From contig JAKPSI010000124.1 of the NCBI GenBank assembly GCA_029555415.1, positions 1-53,753 on the forward strand: a stretch of DNA of 53,753 nucleotides. The letters are read 5' to 3'. The DNA comes from Bacteroidota bacterium. Its GTDB lineage: Bacteria > Bacteroidota > Bacteroidia > Chitinophagales > Chitinophagaceae. The translations under genes were made by a program, and so were the position numbers. Under the pieces are notes generated by a model that was given only the letters and a program-made list of their open reading frames with translations, was not told the DNA's origin and ran no database searches. Below are positions 33,205-42,674 of this stretch, piece by piece (position 1 is the first letter of the stretch; each line of letters starts with the position of its first letter).

Positions 33205-36200
33205 ATGACCGTGCGGAAGTTCCTAACCGTTATTATAACCCTGATTTTTTTTAATCATTCCTACGCGCAGGATAATCTTCCTGCCTATCCCATTATAAAC
33301 GGAACGCTCAGTACCGGCAATTGCTGGATCGTGGATTCAGACAGTTTGCGCGGCAATTATCCGGTGAATGACCGCATACTCGTACTGACCTGTACAAGCG
33401 GTACACGCGTGAATGTTTTCGCGGACAGTCTGTTGCTGAGGAATGATAATGACTTCCTGAAGATCTATGACGGAAACAGTACCAGCGCCACACTGATCGC
33501 CTCCTGGAACCGTCAGACGGTCGTCAACTCCGCGGTTGTTTCCACCGGCAATGTGATCACGATCTTCTTCCATGTTTATAATGATGTAACAGTACCTAAT
33601 TCTCATCCCGGCTGGAGATTAGGAGTGAGGGGTGGCACCCCGGTCGCGACACCTGTTGATTTTTTACCCGCCTATCAGGGACTGGGCGCTATCGGAGAAA
33701 CAGAACTGGCCGACTATGATAACGATGGCGATCCCGACATTCTGCAGGGCGGCGTGGTTTTCCAGAATGATTCTTTCAACGACAGTGCTTATATCTTCAA
33801 TCGCATCCGTCAGCCTATCGGAGAATGGCTTACATCCCGAATGGTCAGTCTTGATTTCGATAATGATGGGTTCAAAGATATTTTCATTACCGGTGAAACG
33901 AACAGTACCGGCATCTATAAAGCCACCGCTGCGATCTTCAAAAATAACGGCGGGACGGGTTTCACTCGTGTTACTTCCACGACTTTCCCCGATGCCACAC
34001 GTGGCGCCTGTGCGCTTGTCGATCTGAATAATGACGGCAAGCTGGATATCGTTTATACCGGTGCGATCACCACTACAGTTTATACTTGCCGTTTTAAAGT
34101 TTACCTGAACCAGGGCAACATGAATTTCACGGAACTGCCGGTCAATATACCTGGTATGATGTACAGCAGTATGAGTTGGGCCGATTATGATAACGACGGC
34201 GACCCGGATCTGCTGATGAATGGATATAATGACGTTACGGGCGTGACATTCGGTATCTACAGGAATAATGGCACTGGCAATTTCACATTTATTCAACTCA
34301 CAGATTCAAGACAGTCCAACAACGGACAAGTGATGTGGGTGGATATCAATGCGGACGGGAAGCCGGACATCATCAATACCGGAGTGTATTCCCAGGGCGG
34401 ACTCGATCCCTTCACACCTGAAATCTTCATCAATAACGGAAGCGGGCAATTCACACGCCTTGCAACGAATCTTCCCAACAGGGCCAGGACCAATATGGAT
34501 TGGTACGATTATGATAATGACGGCGATCCGGATATGATTATGTCCGGACAGCTCACCAGCAGTGCATATACTGACATCGCCTTATACAAGAACAACCGGG
34601 ACGGTACATTCACCCGGTTACTCTACAATGCCGACCGGCAGGCACTTTCAACCGTAAAATGGCTGAACATCAATAACGACGGAAAGAAGGATATCTTCTT
34701 TGCCGGTAATGATAATCTGAATGCCAGCTTTCTGCTCAAATATTATGGTGCGGACTCTTTCAGGGTCTGCAGCTATCCCTTACCCGGTTATCAGTTGGGT
34801 GGTGCCGGATATGCTGATGTGCTGACCGATGACCTGAACAATGACGGACTTCCGGATTTCTTATATGCCGGCAAAGTGGAAGAACAGGATTGTATCGAAG
34901 GAAATACTTCAGAATATATCAGCTCCGTTGCCTGGCGCAAAACGCCCATGGTCATTTTGAGGAAAGTTGCAGATCTGAATTCGATCCCGGGTGCCAATGT
35001 AACGAGCTACTCACACTGGCGATGGGGAGATGTGACGAATGATGGCTATGCCGATATTCTGCTGACCAACGGAGCAGAACCGCTCCGCGTATTCCGGAAC
35101 GACAGGAACGGTAATTTCTCCCTTTTATTCACCGGCATGCTCAATCCGCTGAAAAAGTCAGATTACGTTGGTGTCGTGGATATTGATAATGACGGCTCCA
35201 ATGAACTGTATGCCGTTCCGAACAGACTCTACAAATGGAACGGGAACGGTTTCACGGCACTGTATGAACAAACGGGTATCGGTTGTGAAGGGTTTTATAT
35301 CGGTGACTGTTCTTTACGCAATTATGCATTTGGTGATTACAATAATGACGGTTACATGGATGTAGCATTCACCGAAGACGGCCGTGTGCATGTACTGCGG
35401 AATAACAGACAAGGCCGTTTCGTGAACGATCATGATGGCGCCACCGCATTTGAATACGGAGGGAGCCATGAACAGGTTTATTGGTTCGATTATGACAATG
35501 ACGGCGATCTTGACCTCATACTCCCAACCGGTCTCGTTGAGAATACGGCCTGGGGCGGTTTTCGGGTAAGAGGCCCGGCGATCAATGCCCACCAGAATCT
35601 GGCGATCGGCGATTTTAATAAGGACGGATGGACGGATCTGTTCTCCAATCCTGAGGTATATCCGTTCCACACATCAGAAACTTATTACAACATGCAGGGC
35701 AGTGCCGGATTCCAGTTACTGAATTCTGTGAATCCGCTCACGATCTGGTCGCAAAGAAAATCAGATGGTATTCGTGCCGGAGATCTTGATAATGATGGCG
35801 ATCCGGATATCGTATATGGGGTGCTGGGTGATTGCACTTCCTCAGGCATCTTCGTGAACCGCACGAATGATTTCCGCAGGCATATTAACCTGCAAACGCC
35901 CAACGGAGGCGAGAAATACAGTATCGGTACCACACAGTTACTGAAATGGTCGGGTAACGGAATGGGCAATACCGTGAAGATCGAAGTATCCCTGAACGGA
36001 GGAACCAACTGGACCATTGTGAGCGCATCGGCAGCTACCGGACCTTTTAACGGAGAATATGCCTGGAACACGAATGGTCTTTCTGTTTCATCCGCCTGCC
36101 GCATCCGGATCACCGATAACACGGATAATACACTCACTGATATCAGTGACCGAAATTTCAGTCTGACCCTGACTACAGGCATCGGAAATGTGGATCCCGT

Positions 36201-36450
36201 GAACATACTTAAAGTGTTCCCTAACCCGGGCAGTGGTGTATTTTATTGTGATACACGAAACGTTCCGGCAGGAACAAGGGGCAGGGCAGAAGTGATCGAT
36301 CTTTCCGGAAGGAAGATTATCGATCAGCCATTCACCACTTCATCAGGCGGGAATTTACGGTTAAACATTAGTGAAAACCCCCATGGCGTCTATATCATCA
36401 GGTTGATCTATCCGGCTTCTCAAGCTGTAGAGAAGGTCATTAAATTCTGA
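33205..36450 (+). CDS. large T9SS type A secreted protein with CUB-like and VCBS/FG-GAP repeats
   Basis: A 1081-residue secreted protein. Order: signal peptide (ending NHSYAQ); a CUB-like domain (about 22-150) with NDNDFLKIYDG; many FG-GAP/VCBS repeats (about 160-900) marked by DYDNDGDPD, DFDNDGFKD, DLNNDGKLD and similar calcium-binding loops that should form a beta-propeller; a PNGGE-type beta-sandwich (about 905-1000); and a C-terminal T9SS type A sorting domain (about 1005-1081) with VFPNPGSGVF and HGVYIIRL. It is probably surface-anchored and Ca-dependent; the ligand is unknown. I use the ATG at 33205 rather than the TTG at 33190. Confidence 0.9.
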   Translation: MTVRKFLTVIITLIFFNHSYAQDNLPAYPIINGTLSTGNCWIVDSDSLRGNYPVNDRILVLTCTSGTRVNVFADSLLLRNDNDFLKIYDGNSTSATLIASWNRQTVVNSAVVSTGNVITIFFHVYNDVTVPNSHPGWRLGVRGGTPVATPVDFLPAYQGLGAIGETELADYDNDGDPDILQGGVVFQNDSFNDSAYIFNRIRQPIGEWLTSRMVSLDFDNDGFKDIFITGETNSTGIYKATAAIFKNNGGTGFTRVTSTTFPDATRGACALVDLNNDGKLDIVYTGAITTTVYTCRFKVYLNQGNMNFTELPVNIPGMMYSSMSWADYDNDGDPDLLMNGYNDVTGVTFGIYRNNGTGNFTFIQLTDSRQSNNGQVMWVDINADGKPDIINTGVYSQGGLDPFTPEIFINNGSGQFTRLATNLPNRARTNMDWYDYDNDGDPDMIMSGQLTSSAYTDIALYKNNRDGTFTRLLYNADRQALSTVKWLNINNDGKKDIFFAGNDNLNASFLLKYYGADSFRVCSYPLPGYQLGGAGYADVLTDDLNNDGLPDFLYAGKVEEQDCIEGNTSEYISSVAWRKTPMVILRKVADLNSIPGANVTSYSHWRWGDVTNDGYADILLTNGAEPLRVFRNDRNGNFSLLFTGMLNPLKKSDYVGVVDIDNDGSNELYAVPNRLYKWNGNGFTALYEQTGIGCEGFYIGDCSLRNYAFGDYNNDGYMDVAFTEDGRVHVLRNNRQGRFVNDHDGATAFEYGGSHEQVYWFDYDNDGDLDLILPTGLVENTAWGGFRVRGPAINAHQNLAIGDFNKDGWTDLFSNPEVYPFHTSETYYNMQGSAGFQLLNSVNPLTIWSQRKSDGIRAGDLDNDGDPDIVYGVLGDCTSSGIFVNRTNDFRRHINLQTPNGGEKYSIGTTQLLKWSGNGMGNTVKIEVSLNGGTNWTIVSASAATGPFNGEYAWNTNGLSVSSACRIRITDNTDNTLTDISDRNFSLTLTTGIGNVDPVNILKVFPNPGSGVFYCDTRNVPAGTRGRAEVIDLSGRKIIDQPFTTSSGGNLRLNISENPHGVYIIRLIYPASQAVEKVIKF

Positions 36451-36552
36451 AACAGCTGATACTCAACTCCTGTCATAAATCAGGGAAAATAAGTGTTTTA
36501 TGATGTCCTCAGCATATCATAACTGCCTACATTTTACGTTATTACAAGTGTG

Positions 36553-36574
36553 AAGCGGTGACAAAACCGCTTTC
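36553..36574 (+). terminator. weak terminator-like hairpin after the VCBS gene
   Basis: AAGCGGT (36553-36559) pairs with ACCGCTT (36566-36572), but only a short T tract follows. The core is the same ACCGCTT seen in the hairpins at 3585 and 45687. Confidence 0.45.
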
Positions 36575-36709
36575 AGCTCTTACAAATCATGTAAACTTCC
36601 AGTACAAAATGATCCAACCTGTTGACATTTAACAACAGAGTTTGTTTTTTGGAACAATATTCGCTGAGAACAAACCGGTTAAGTCATTTTTTTAGTTCAC
36701 ATGAAATTG

Positions 36710-36717
36710 TAATATTG
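36710..36717 (+). promoter_or_regulatory. possible -7 element of the TPR gene
   Basis: TAATATTG, seven of eight matches to TAnnTTTG, 43 bases before the ATG at 36761. Confidence 0.4.
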
Positions 36718-36760
36718 TGTTGAGAAACCTGATTAGTGCAGCTTTTAAAATTTACACCCT

Positions 36761-37810
36761 ATGATCCGCCACATCCTCACCTTATGCTTCGCGTGCATGA
36801 CCACGCTTGCATATTCCCAATCAACCATCACGCCATTACCTCCCACAGACAGTGCTGATTATTTTCTGCAAAAAGGACTGACTGAAAAAACGAACGGAAG
36901 GCGTTTGGAATCCCTCAAGAATTTCGAAAAGGCCGCGAAATATAAAGCCGACAGTAAAGCCATCACCACAGAACTGGCTTCCGCATATCTTGACCTGCAC
37001 CGTTATTTCCAGGCCAGGGATATGTTCAAAAAACTGGTGGAACTGGGAGACCAGTCCGCTGCCAACTACAAACAGCTGATGAATCTGTCCTTCCAGCTGA
37101 AACAGAATGACGACGTCATTGCCTACGCTTCCAAACTGAAAGAACTCGATCCTTCCGAGAAGATCAATTTCTTCATGGGCAAGGTGCAGTACGACCTCGA
37201 TAATTATGGCGAAGCCATCAAATTCCTCAATGAAGCGGCAAAAGATGATCCGAAGAATGCGGAAGTTCCTTATATGATCGCACATAGCTATGCGGATATG
37301 ATGAACTACAAACTGGCCATCCCTTATTTCAAAAAAGCGATCGAACTCGATACCACCAAGAATTACTGGGTCTATGAACTCGGCCTCATCTGTTACGCCA
37401 TGAACAATGACCAGGATGCCCTGAAATACATTCTGCAAGCAGGAGAACGCGGCTACAAGAAGGATAACGACTATCTGGAGAACCTCGGTATCGCCTACCT
37501 CAATACCGGTAAACTGGATGAAGGGGTGAGCATCATGAATGAGATCCTCAAACGCAAACCCAGCGACATGAACATCCTCAATATGGTCGCCGAAGCTTAT
37601 TACTACAAAGGAAAATACAAACAGGCCATCGATTACTGGGATCAGATCCTGGTATATGATAAGACCAATGCATCCGCACTGTACATGATCGGCATGAGCT
37701 ACCAGAAGAGCGGGGAGAAGGACAAAGGTATCGCCTTATGCGATAAAGCCATTGAAATGGATCCCAGCCTGGCTTCCCTCAAACAGAAGAAAATGCTGGC
37801 CGGACTTTAA
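36761..37810 (+). CDS. exported tetratricopeptide repeat protein
   Basis: A 349-residue protein with a signal peptide (ending TTLAYSQ) and then about eight or nine TPR helix pairs that fill the rest. Clear repeats are LESLKNFEKAAKYK, YGEAIKFLNEAAKDDP, YKLAIPYFKKAIELD and YKQAIDYWDQILVYD. There is no enzymatic domain. Such proteins act as periplasmic or outer-membrane-associated scaffolds. The partner is unknown, and it has its own promoter and terminator, so it appears to be a single-gene unit. Confidence 0.88.
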   Translation: MIRHILTLCFACMTTLAYSQSTITPLPPTDSADYFLQKGLTEKTNGRRLESLKNFEKAAKYKADSKAITTELASAYLDLHRYFQARDMFKKLVELGDQSAANYKQLMNLSFQLKQNDDVIAYASKLKELDPSEKINFFMGKVQYDLDNYGEAIKFLNEAAKDDPKNAEVPYMIAHSYADMMNYKLAIPYFKKAIELDTTKNYWVYELGLICYAMNNDQDALKYILQAGERGYKKDNDYLENLGIAYLNTGKLDEGVSIMNEILKRKPSDMNILNMVAEAYYYKGKYKQAIDYWDQILVYDKTNASALYMIGMSYQKSGEKDKGIALCDKAIEMDPSLASLKQKKMLAGL

Positions 37811-37835
37811 AAATATTTGACCCTGAGCATGCAAG

Positions 37836-37866
37836 GCCGGCGGGTGAAAACCTGCTGGCTTTTTTG
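37836..37866 (+). terminator. intrinsic terminator after the TPR gene
   Basis: A 10-bp stem GCCGGCGGGT/ACCTGCTGGC (two G-U pairs) with a GAAA loop and a run of T's. It lies between the convergent TPR and argS genes, two bases before the argS stop. Confidence 0.85.
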
Positions 37867-37867
37867 T

Positions 37868-39646
37868 TTACATCCTTTCCGGAACGCGGATCCCCAACAA
37901 ACGGAACGCAGCAGCGATCACATTCGCCGTCATTTCACTCAGGTGAAGTCGCAACACCTTCTTTTCAGCCGATTCAGCGTTCATTACCGAATGTTCTGTA
38001 TAGAATGTATTGAAAGCACGGGCCAGATTGAACGCATAGATCGCGATCACGGACGGGTTGTGCTCCGCAACAGCCTGTGAAAGTATAGCCGGGAATTGTT
38101 CCAGTGCAATGATCAGTTCCTTTTCCAGCTTGTACAATGAAATGCCTTCCAGTGAAACCGTTGCCGTTCCTTCCGCTTTGCGCAAAATGGAACGGATACG
38201 CGCATACGTATATTGAATAAAGGGGCCGGTAAAGCCATGGAAATCGATGGACTCCTCAGGATTGAAGATCATCCGCTTCTTCGGATCCACCCGCAGCAGG
38301 AAGAACTTCAGTGCGCCCAGCGCGATCGTATCATACAGATCTTTCAGTTCCGCTTCCGTGAAATCCTTCACTTTGCCCAGATCCTCCGTTTTCTGACGCG
38401 CCACATTCACCATTTCTTCGATCAGGTCATCTGCATCCACCACCGTGCCTTCGCGGGTCTTCATCCGGCCGGTGGGTAATTCCACCATGCCGTAACTGAG
38501 ATGATAAATGCCTTCCGCGCCGGGAATACCCAGTTTTTCGCAGATCAGCTTCAATACCTTGAAGTGATAGTTCTGTTCATCCGCCACCACATAGATACTC
38601 TGCTGACAACCGAACTCTTCCTGTTTCTGCGCGGCCAGGCCGATATCCTGTGTGATGTAGACCGCAGTACCATCCTTACGTTGTACTACTTTTTCATCCA
38701 GTCCGTCAGCGGTCAGATCGATCCACACACTGCCATCCTCTTTCTGAAAGAATACTTTCTTGGAAAGGCCGTCTTCAACCGCTTTCTTACCCAGCAGATA
38801 AGTGCCGCTTTCATAATAGGTTTTGTCAAAATCACTGCCGATCCTTTTATAGGTCACATCAAAACCTTCATATACCCAGCCATTCATTCTTTTCCAGAGA
38901 TCGATCACTTCCGGCTTGCCTGCTTCCCAGTCAACCAGCATCTGCTGCGCAGCTTTCATGATCGGGGCTTCTTTCTCCGCTTGCTCTTTCGTCATGCCTT
39001 TTTCGGTCAGTTCGGCCATTTGCTTCTTATGTTCATTGCCGAATTGCACATAATAATCGCCCACGAAATGATCACCTTTGATGCCGGTACTCTGCGGCGT
39101 GGCGCCATTCCCGAACAATTGCCAGGTCACCATGCTTTTGCAAATATGGATACCACGGTCATTGGAGATGCAGGTCTTGAAGATCTCATACCCGTCATAT
39201 TTCAGGAGTTCCGCCACACTCCATCCCAGGAAATTATTACGCAGATGACCCATGTGAAGCGGTTTATTGGTGTTGGGGGAAGAATATTCCACCATCACTT
39301 TTTGCCCGTTGGCAGGTTGTTTTCCAAACTCCTTATCCGCATAGGATGATTCCAGGAAACCGATCCAGCGTGCATCCACCACCGTGAGATTGAGGAAACC
39401 CTTGATCACATTGAAAGAAGAATAGGAGCCGGGGTATTCCTGTAACAGTTTTTCGCCCAATTCCTTTCCGAGCTGCTCCGGTGAACGTTTGACCTGCTTG
39501 ACGAAAGAGAAAAGAACGACCGTATAATCGCCTTCAAATTCGGGCTTGGTCGTGTTGATGGTCAGTTCCCGGGCCGAAAGGGTATAGCCATACAGACTGC
39601 TGACTGCAGCCTGCACCTGATCCTTTATACTGTTGACAATGCTCAT
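37868..39646 (-). CDS. argS: arginyl-tRNA synthetase
   Basis: A 592-residue class I synthetase that charges tRNA-Arg. The N-terminal Add-1 domain is followed by the HIGH motif variant HMGHL in PNTNKPLHMGHLRNN, typical of ArgRS. The YLSYGMVELPTGRMKTREG block replaces a KMSKS motif, and a DALR anticodon-binding domain ends the protein with the family end RLLGIRVPERM. I start at the ATG at 39646 (MSIVNSIKDQ) because a perfect -7 element lies 19 bases upstream of it, which makes the frame's longer start at 39667 untranscribed or nearly so. Confidence 0.97.
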   Translation of the reverse strand: MSIVNSIKDQVQAAVSSLYGYTLSARELTINTTKPEFEGDYTVVLFSFVKQVKRSPEQLGKELGEKLLQEYPGSYSSFNVIKGFLNLTVVDARWIGFLESSYADKEFGKQPANGQKVMVEYSSPNTNKPLHMGHLRNNFLGWSVAELLKYDGYEIFKTCISNDRGIHICKSMVTWQLFGNGATPQSTGIKGDHFVGDYYVQFGNEHKKQMAELTEKGMTKEQAEKEAPIMKAAQQMLVDWEAGKPEVIDLWKRMNGWVYEGFDVTYKRIGSDFDKTYYESGTYLLGKKAVEDGLSKKVFFQKEDGSVWIDLTADGLDEKVVQRKDGTAVYITQDIGLAAQKQEEFGCQQSIYVVADEQNYHFKVLKLICEKLGIPGAEGIYHLSYGMVELPTGRMKTREGTVVDADDLIEEMVNVARQKTEDLGKVKDFTEAELKDLYDTIALGALKFFLLRVDPKKRMIFNPEESIDFHGFTGPFIQYTYARIRSILRKAEGTATVSLEGISLYKLEKELIIALEQFPAILSQAVAEHNPSVIAIYAFNLARAFNTFYTEHSVMNAESAEKKVLRLHLSEMTANVIAAAFRLLGIRVPERM

Positions 39647-39664
39647 CCTGGTGATTTTGAACGG

Positions 39665-39672
39665 CAAATTTA
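39665..39672 (-). promoter_or_regulatory. -7 promoter element of argS
   Basis: TAAATTTG on the minus strand, exact consensus, 18 bases before the argS ATG. It faces away from the gtrA-like promoter 28 bases away. Confidence 0.65.
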
Positions 39673-39699
39673 CGATTTACGCCGTTCCCGTGGCTTTAT

Positions 39700-39707
39700 T
39701 AACTTTG
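39700..39707 (+). promoter_or_regulatory. -7 promoter element of the GtrA-like gene
   Basis: TAACTTTG, exact consensus, nine bases before the ATG at 39717. The transcript would have almost no leader. Confidence 0.6.
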
Positions 39708-39716
39708 CGGCCAATC

Positions 39717-40235
39717 ATGCGAAAACAAATTCACAGCATCCGTGATCTTCTCTTACCACTGATCGACTTTTTTCACCCTCCGTTCAGAAGGCTGATGGAC
39801 CTGACCACATTCCGCTATGCCGCTTCCGGTGGGGCCAATACGCTGCTTGGTCTGGTCGTTTACTATGTCAGTTTCCGATGGATACTGAAGGGGGAGAATC
39901 TGGACATGGGTTTCATGGTTTTCAAAGGACACAGTGCCGCATTGTTCATGTCATTTTGCATCAGTTTCCCGATGGGGTTCTTTCTCATGAAGTACATCGT
40001 TTTTACAGAATCAAAGATCAAAAGCAGGGTGCAGCTGTTCCGCTACTTCATGATCTTCGCCTTCAATCTCATGCTGAATTATATCCTCCTGAAGATCTTC
40101 GTGGAGGAATTCGGCTTATACCCGCCGCTGGCCCAAACCATCACGACGGTGATCATCGTCCTGTTCAGTTATTTTGCCACCCGGCATTTCACTTTCAAGG
40201 TCACAGCGCAGGAAGAAGAGGATCTCAGCGACTGA
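39717..40235 (+). CDS. GtrA-like membrane protein
   Basis: A 172-residue integral membrane protein with four hydrophobic segments, the size and layout of GtrA/DPMS2 proteins that help flip undecaprenyl-linked sugars. Typical blocks are FRYAASGGANTLLGLVVYYVSF (first segment) and MGFFLMKYIVFTES. I start at the ATG at 39717; the longer frame begins inside the divergent argS gene and its promoter. Its last eleven bases overlap the convergent DUF4403 gene. No glycosyltransferase partner is adjacent. Confidence 0.88.
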   Translation: MRKQIHSIRDLLLPLIDFFHPPFRRLMDLTTFRYAASGGANTLLGLVVYYVSFRWILKGENLDMGFMVFKGHSAALFMSFCISFPMGFFLMKYIVFTESKIKSRVQLFRYFMIFAFNLMLNYILLKIFVEEFGLYPPLAQTITTVIIVLFSYFATRHFTFKVTAQEEEDLSD

Positions 40236-41667
40236 TCGGGATCGCATCCACTTTCACGGAAAGATCACCTGTACAATTGCTCCGGATCACCAGATGATTG
40301 CTCAGCGGGAATATACCTGCCAGTCTGATCGTATTGATATTGCCGGTACTGCGGATCCCCGGCATCCACTCCTTATTCAGCTGCTGGTTCATGGTCGTCT
40401 TCGCTGAATCAATGTAGGCGCTCAGATCATACCGCGCGTATTTGCTGATCTCACTGATGATACGTTTATTGAAGAGCCAGTCCGCAGCCTTGAGCAGCGC
40501 GGCTTTTGAACGGATGTCGAATTCAATGTCCTTCACTTCCAGCAGATGCGTATCCTTATCATATACCGGTTTCCCCGTCAGGTACAACACACCTTCGTTG
40601 CTGCCAGCGAAGTCAACTTTGATGATCAGCTTTTCATTTCCCGATCCATACAGTCTGCAGGCTTTCACGATGAAGGTCTTTTTCACCGGGCCTTTATTCA
40701 GATCGAATTGTTTTCCGGCCACCTGCTGGTTCAGCAAATTGCTCAGCGAATCATACTGCAACACGGCATCCAGGAAGATGTTGAACCCCGGATTCCTTTG
40801 TAATCCGCTCAGCAACGGGATCTTACTTTGAATGGTTTCCGGTTTTTCGAACCGGATGACCGGTCTTGCGGACAAACCCAGGAAGATATTGAGCGAATCA
40901 TTCTTTGCGTAGATATTGTTGATATGGATCTGCTGCGGATTCAGTTGCAGCCACCCGAGCCCGTAAACATTATTCACCTGATTCAGCTGATCCCATATCT
41001 GCTGGAAACGGGAACGGAGATCCACCTGGCCATAACTCGCCATCATGGCGTCTTTGGATACATCCAGTTCCGCTGACAATCCTTTCATCACCACTTTCGT
41101 GATGTCCTGTCCCCAGAAACATACTTCACATTTATCCAGTGGTTTGGGTTCGTTCCTTTTTACATTCAGTTTCACTTTGTAATCGGGTTGCAGACTGACC
41201 GAAGAAGTAAAGGAAACCTGCACACGCCGTTCCCCCTCACTGCCCGCGCCACAGGTACAGGCGGGTGTCCAGGGCGAAAGGATCGCACCGTTCACACATA
41301 CCCGAGTGGATCCGGTGATCTTATAGAACCCGGTGAATCCTATATCGAGCGACAACCCGGAAGCCTTCATCTGCAGCGGACTGCGGCGGAAAATGTATCT
41401 GTAACGGGTATCACAACCTTCCTGCACCCAACCATCCGGATAGCCATCCGACGTGAATACCGTATCCACCGTTCTTTCCGCCATCGCGAAAATGGGTTTC
41501 AGATTCACCTGTACAGGTATATTGATCTCGGAGAATGGGAGGGAATCCAGATTGAAATCAGTTGCGGCCAGCACCGGTTTTTCGGGCATGATCCTGTGTG
41601 AACAGGAACTGATCATCACGGCAAGGAATGGTAATAACAGGAGAGAACGTATTGCGGGGTATTTCAT
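40225..41667 (-). CDS. DUF4403 family lipoprotein
   Basis: A 480-residue exported lipoprotein (signal peptide with FLAVMISSC, lipidated Cys at about residue 22) of the Bacteroidota DUF4403 family. The usual size is about 450-480 residues. The sequence is rich in beta strands, with paired cysteines CTCGAG and CEVC, and later blocks DLSAYIDSAKTTMNQQLN and KGPVKKTF. The family resembles lipid-binding BPI/TULIP-like folds, but that is inferred. The role is unknown. It ends inside the convergent gtrA-like gene. Confidence 0.85.
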   Translation of the reverse strand: MKYPAIRSLLLLPFLAVMISSCSHRIMPEKPVLAATDFNLDSLPFSEINIPVQVNLKPIFAMAERTVDTVFTSDGYPDGWVQEGCDTRYRYIFRRSPLQMKASGLSLDIGFTGFYKITGSTRVCVNGAILSPWTPACTCGAGSEGERRVQVSFTSSVSLQPDYKVKLNVKRNEPKPLDKCEVCFWGQDITKVVMKGLSAELDVSKDAMMASYGQVDLRSRFQQIWDQLNQVNNVYGLGWLQLNPQQIHINNIYAKNDSLNIFLGLSARPVIRFEKPETIQSKIPLLSGLQRNPGFNIFLDAVLQYDSLSNLLNQQVAGKQFDLNKGPVKKTFIVKACRLYGSGNEKLIIKVDFAGSNEGVLYLTGKPVYDKDTHLLEVKDIEFDIRSKAALLKAADWLFNKRIISEISKYARYDLSAYIDSAKTTMNQQLNKEWMPGIRSTGNINTIRLAGIFPLSNHLVIRSNCTGDLSVKVDAIPISR

Positions 41668-41793
41668 GAGTGATTAAAATTAGCAAAAGATGCCAAAAAG
41701 AAATGTGAAGAAATACCGCGATGACTTACGTGAACGGCTACTGATTATCCGAGGGGTTTTTCCATTTTTTCTCCAGCCTTTCGATCGTGCCCT

Positions 41794-42390
41794 TTATCCG
41801 TGAGATGCGGGTCTCCTCTTTTTAGCGGTAACGATCCACTCCACATATTCTTTCCGGTGGCTGTATGCCAGCGAATCAAAATATGCCTGTACGGTCTTAT
41901 TCTTGCGCAGCGCATCTTTCAGGTCATGCGGGATCTTTACGGTCTTCTTCACCGGATCGATCCAGTTGAGGATCTCGCGTACAGCCGGCTTCTTTTCGGT
42001 TGTGCGGTCCTGTAGCCTGCACAGAAAAGCGGACCATGTATCGTTGAAAGAGATCAGGGTGACCCATTTGATGTGGTTCACCGGTTCCAGTAACTTTTCC
42101 CAGCCATGATCACGGGAAAGATCGGTCTGGATCCCGGACGTCCTTTTCGGATAATAGATCCATAAACTGATCCCCGGTTTCAGCAACGCAAGCACTTTCT
42201 TCAGTTCTTTTTCCAGTATTGCTTTATGCTGTACGAACCAGTGGATCTGATCAGGGTCTTTGACTTTTTCAGCGACAGAAGCCCCGGCCGGGAGGGCCCC
42301 CAATTCCTTTTTGAAATCAACAGGTGCGTGCAGTACCAGCAATTTCATACCGGGCAGGACCTTAAACTTGGGATTGACTGAATTGGCCAT
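41794..42390 (-). CDS. YdeI/OmpD-associated family protein, C-terminus frameshifted
   Basis: A 198-residue protein. The N-terminal part (about 1-105) resembles the DUF3052-like domain with LRPGMKLLVL-type strands, and the C-terminal part (about 130-198) is YdeI: VKIPHDLKDALRKN and YSHRKEYVEWIVTAKK. The YdeI tail should read AKKEETR...RI...TIERL, and this appears in the next frame. Inserting one A in the A5 run on the minus strand (41819-41823) would change KKRRPASHG to KKEETRISRIKGTIERLEKK and move the stop to 41738. This is either a real frameshift, or an assembly or read error in a homopolymer. The ATG at 42390 is preferred over 42426. Function unknown. Confidence 0.85.
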   Translation of the reverse strand: MANSVNPKFKVLPGMKLLVLHAPVDFKKELGALPAGASVAEKVKDPDQIHWFVQHKAILEKELKKVLALLKPGISLWIYYPKRTSGIQTDLSRDHGWEKLLEPVNHIKWVTLISFNDTWSAFLCRLQDRTTEKKPAVREILNWIDPVKKTVKIPHDLKDALRKNKTVQAYFDSLAYSHRKEYVEWIVTAKKRRPASHG

Positions 42391-42462
42391 GGAAAAGAAT
42401 TTTATCCGAAAATAAGGATAAAGCATTTCGGATTTCTGCCCTATGTTCCTATGCGGTGTATG

Positions 42463-42497
42463 GACAATAGACTAACGACTATTGACTACCGACTGCT
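42463..42497 (+). repeat. heptad array F1 (GACTANN x5)
   Basis: Units GACAATA, GACTAAC, GACTATT, GACTACC, GACTGCT. On the minus strand they are the TAGTC family of array B1. It lies between the divergent YdeI-like gene and dnaK. Confidence 0.85.
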
Positions 42498-42535
42498 TTC
42501 AACGCGTCATTTTGGACATTTTTCCGCTTAAAACT

Positions 42536-42570
42536 GCCTACAGACTGCCGACTAACGCCTACCGACTGCT
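42536..42570 (+). repeat. heptad array F2 (GACTANN family x5)
   Basis: Units GCCTACA, GACTGCC, GACTAAC, GCCTACC, GACTGCT. A direct, not inverted, second copy of F1; both end CTACCGACTGCT. It lies 104 bases upstream of dnaK. Confidence 0.85.
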
Positions 42571-42659
42571 CCATCTCTGCCAAAAACCTGACAATTTTAC
42601 AGATTTTCTGCCGCGGCACAATGATTGACAAGCTATTGCGGTCTCCGTAAGCAGTCAAA

Positions 42660-42665
42660 AAGGAG
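42660..42665 (+). promoter_or_regulatory. Shine-Dalgarno sequence of dnaK
   Basis: AAGGAG nine bases before the dnaK ATG. This is unusual in this genome and suggests strong or special translation of the chaperone. Confidence 0.6.
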
Positions 42666-42674
42666 ATAAAAATT

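Larger units (their letters stand above)
36451..36760. other. 310-bp intergenic region with two hairpins and a promoter element
   Basis: No convincing gene. It contains a stem-loop at 36553-36574, a 6-bp hairpin CTGTTG...CAACAG at 36619-36638 followed by a T-rich run, and a -7-like element at 36710-36717 for the TPR gene. It is AT-rich and has no heptad array. Confidence 0.6.
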
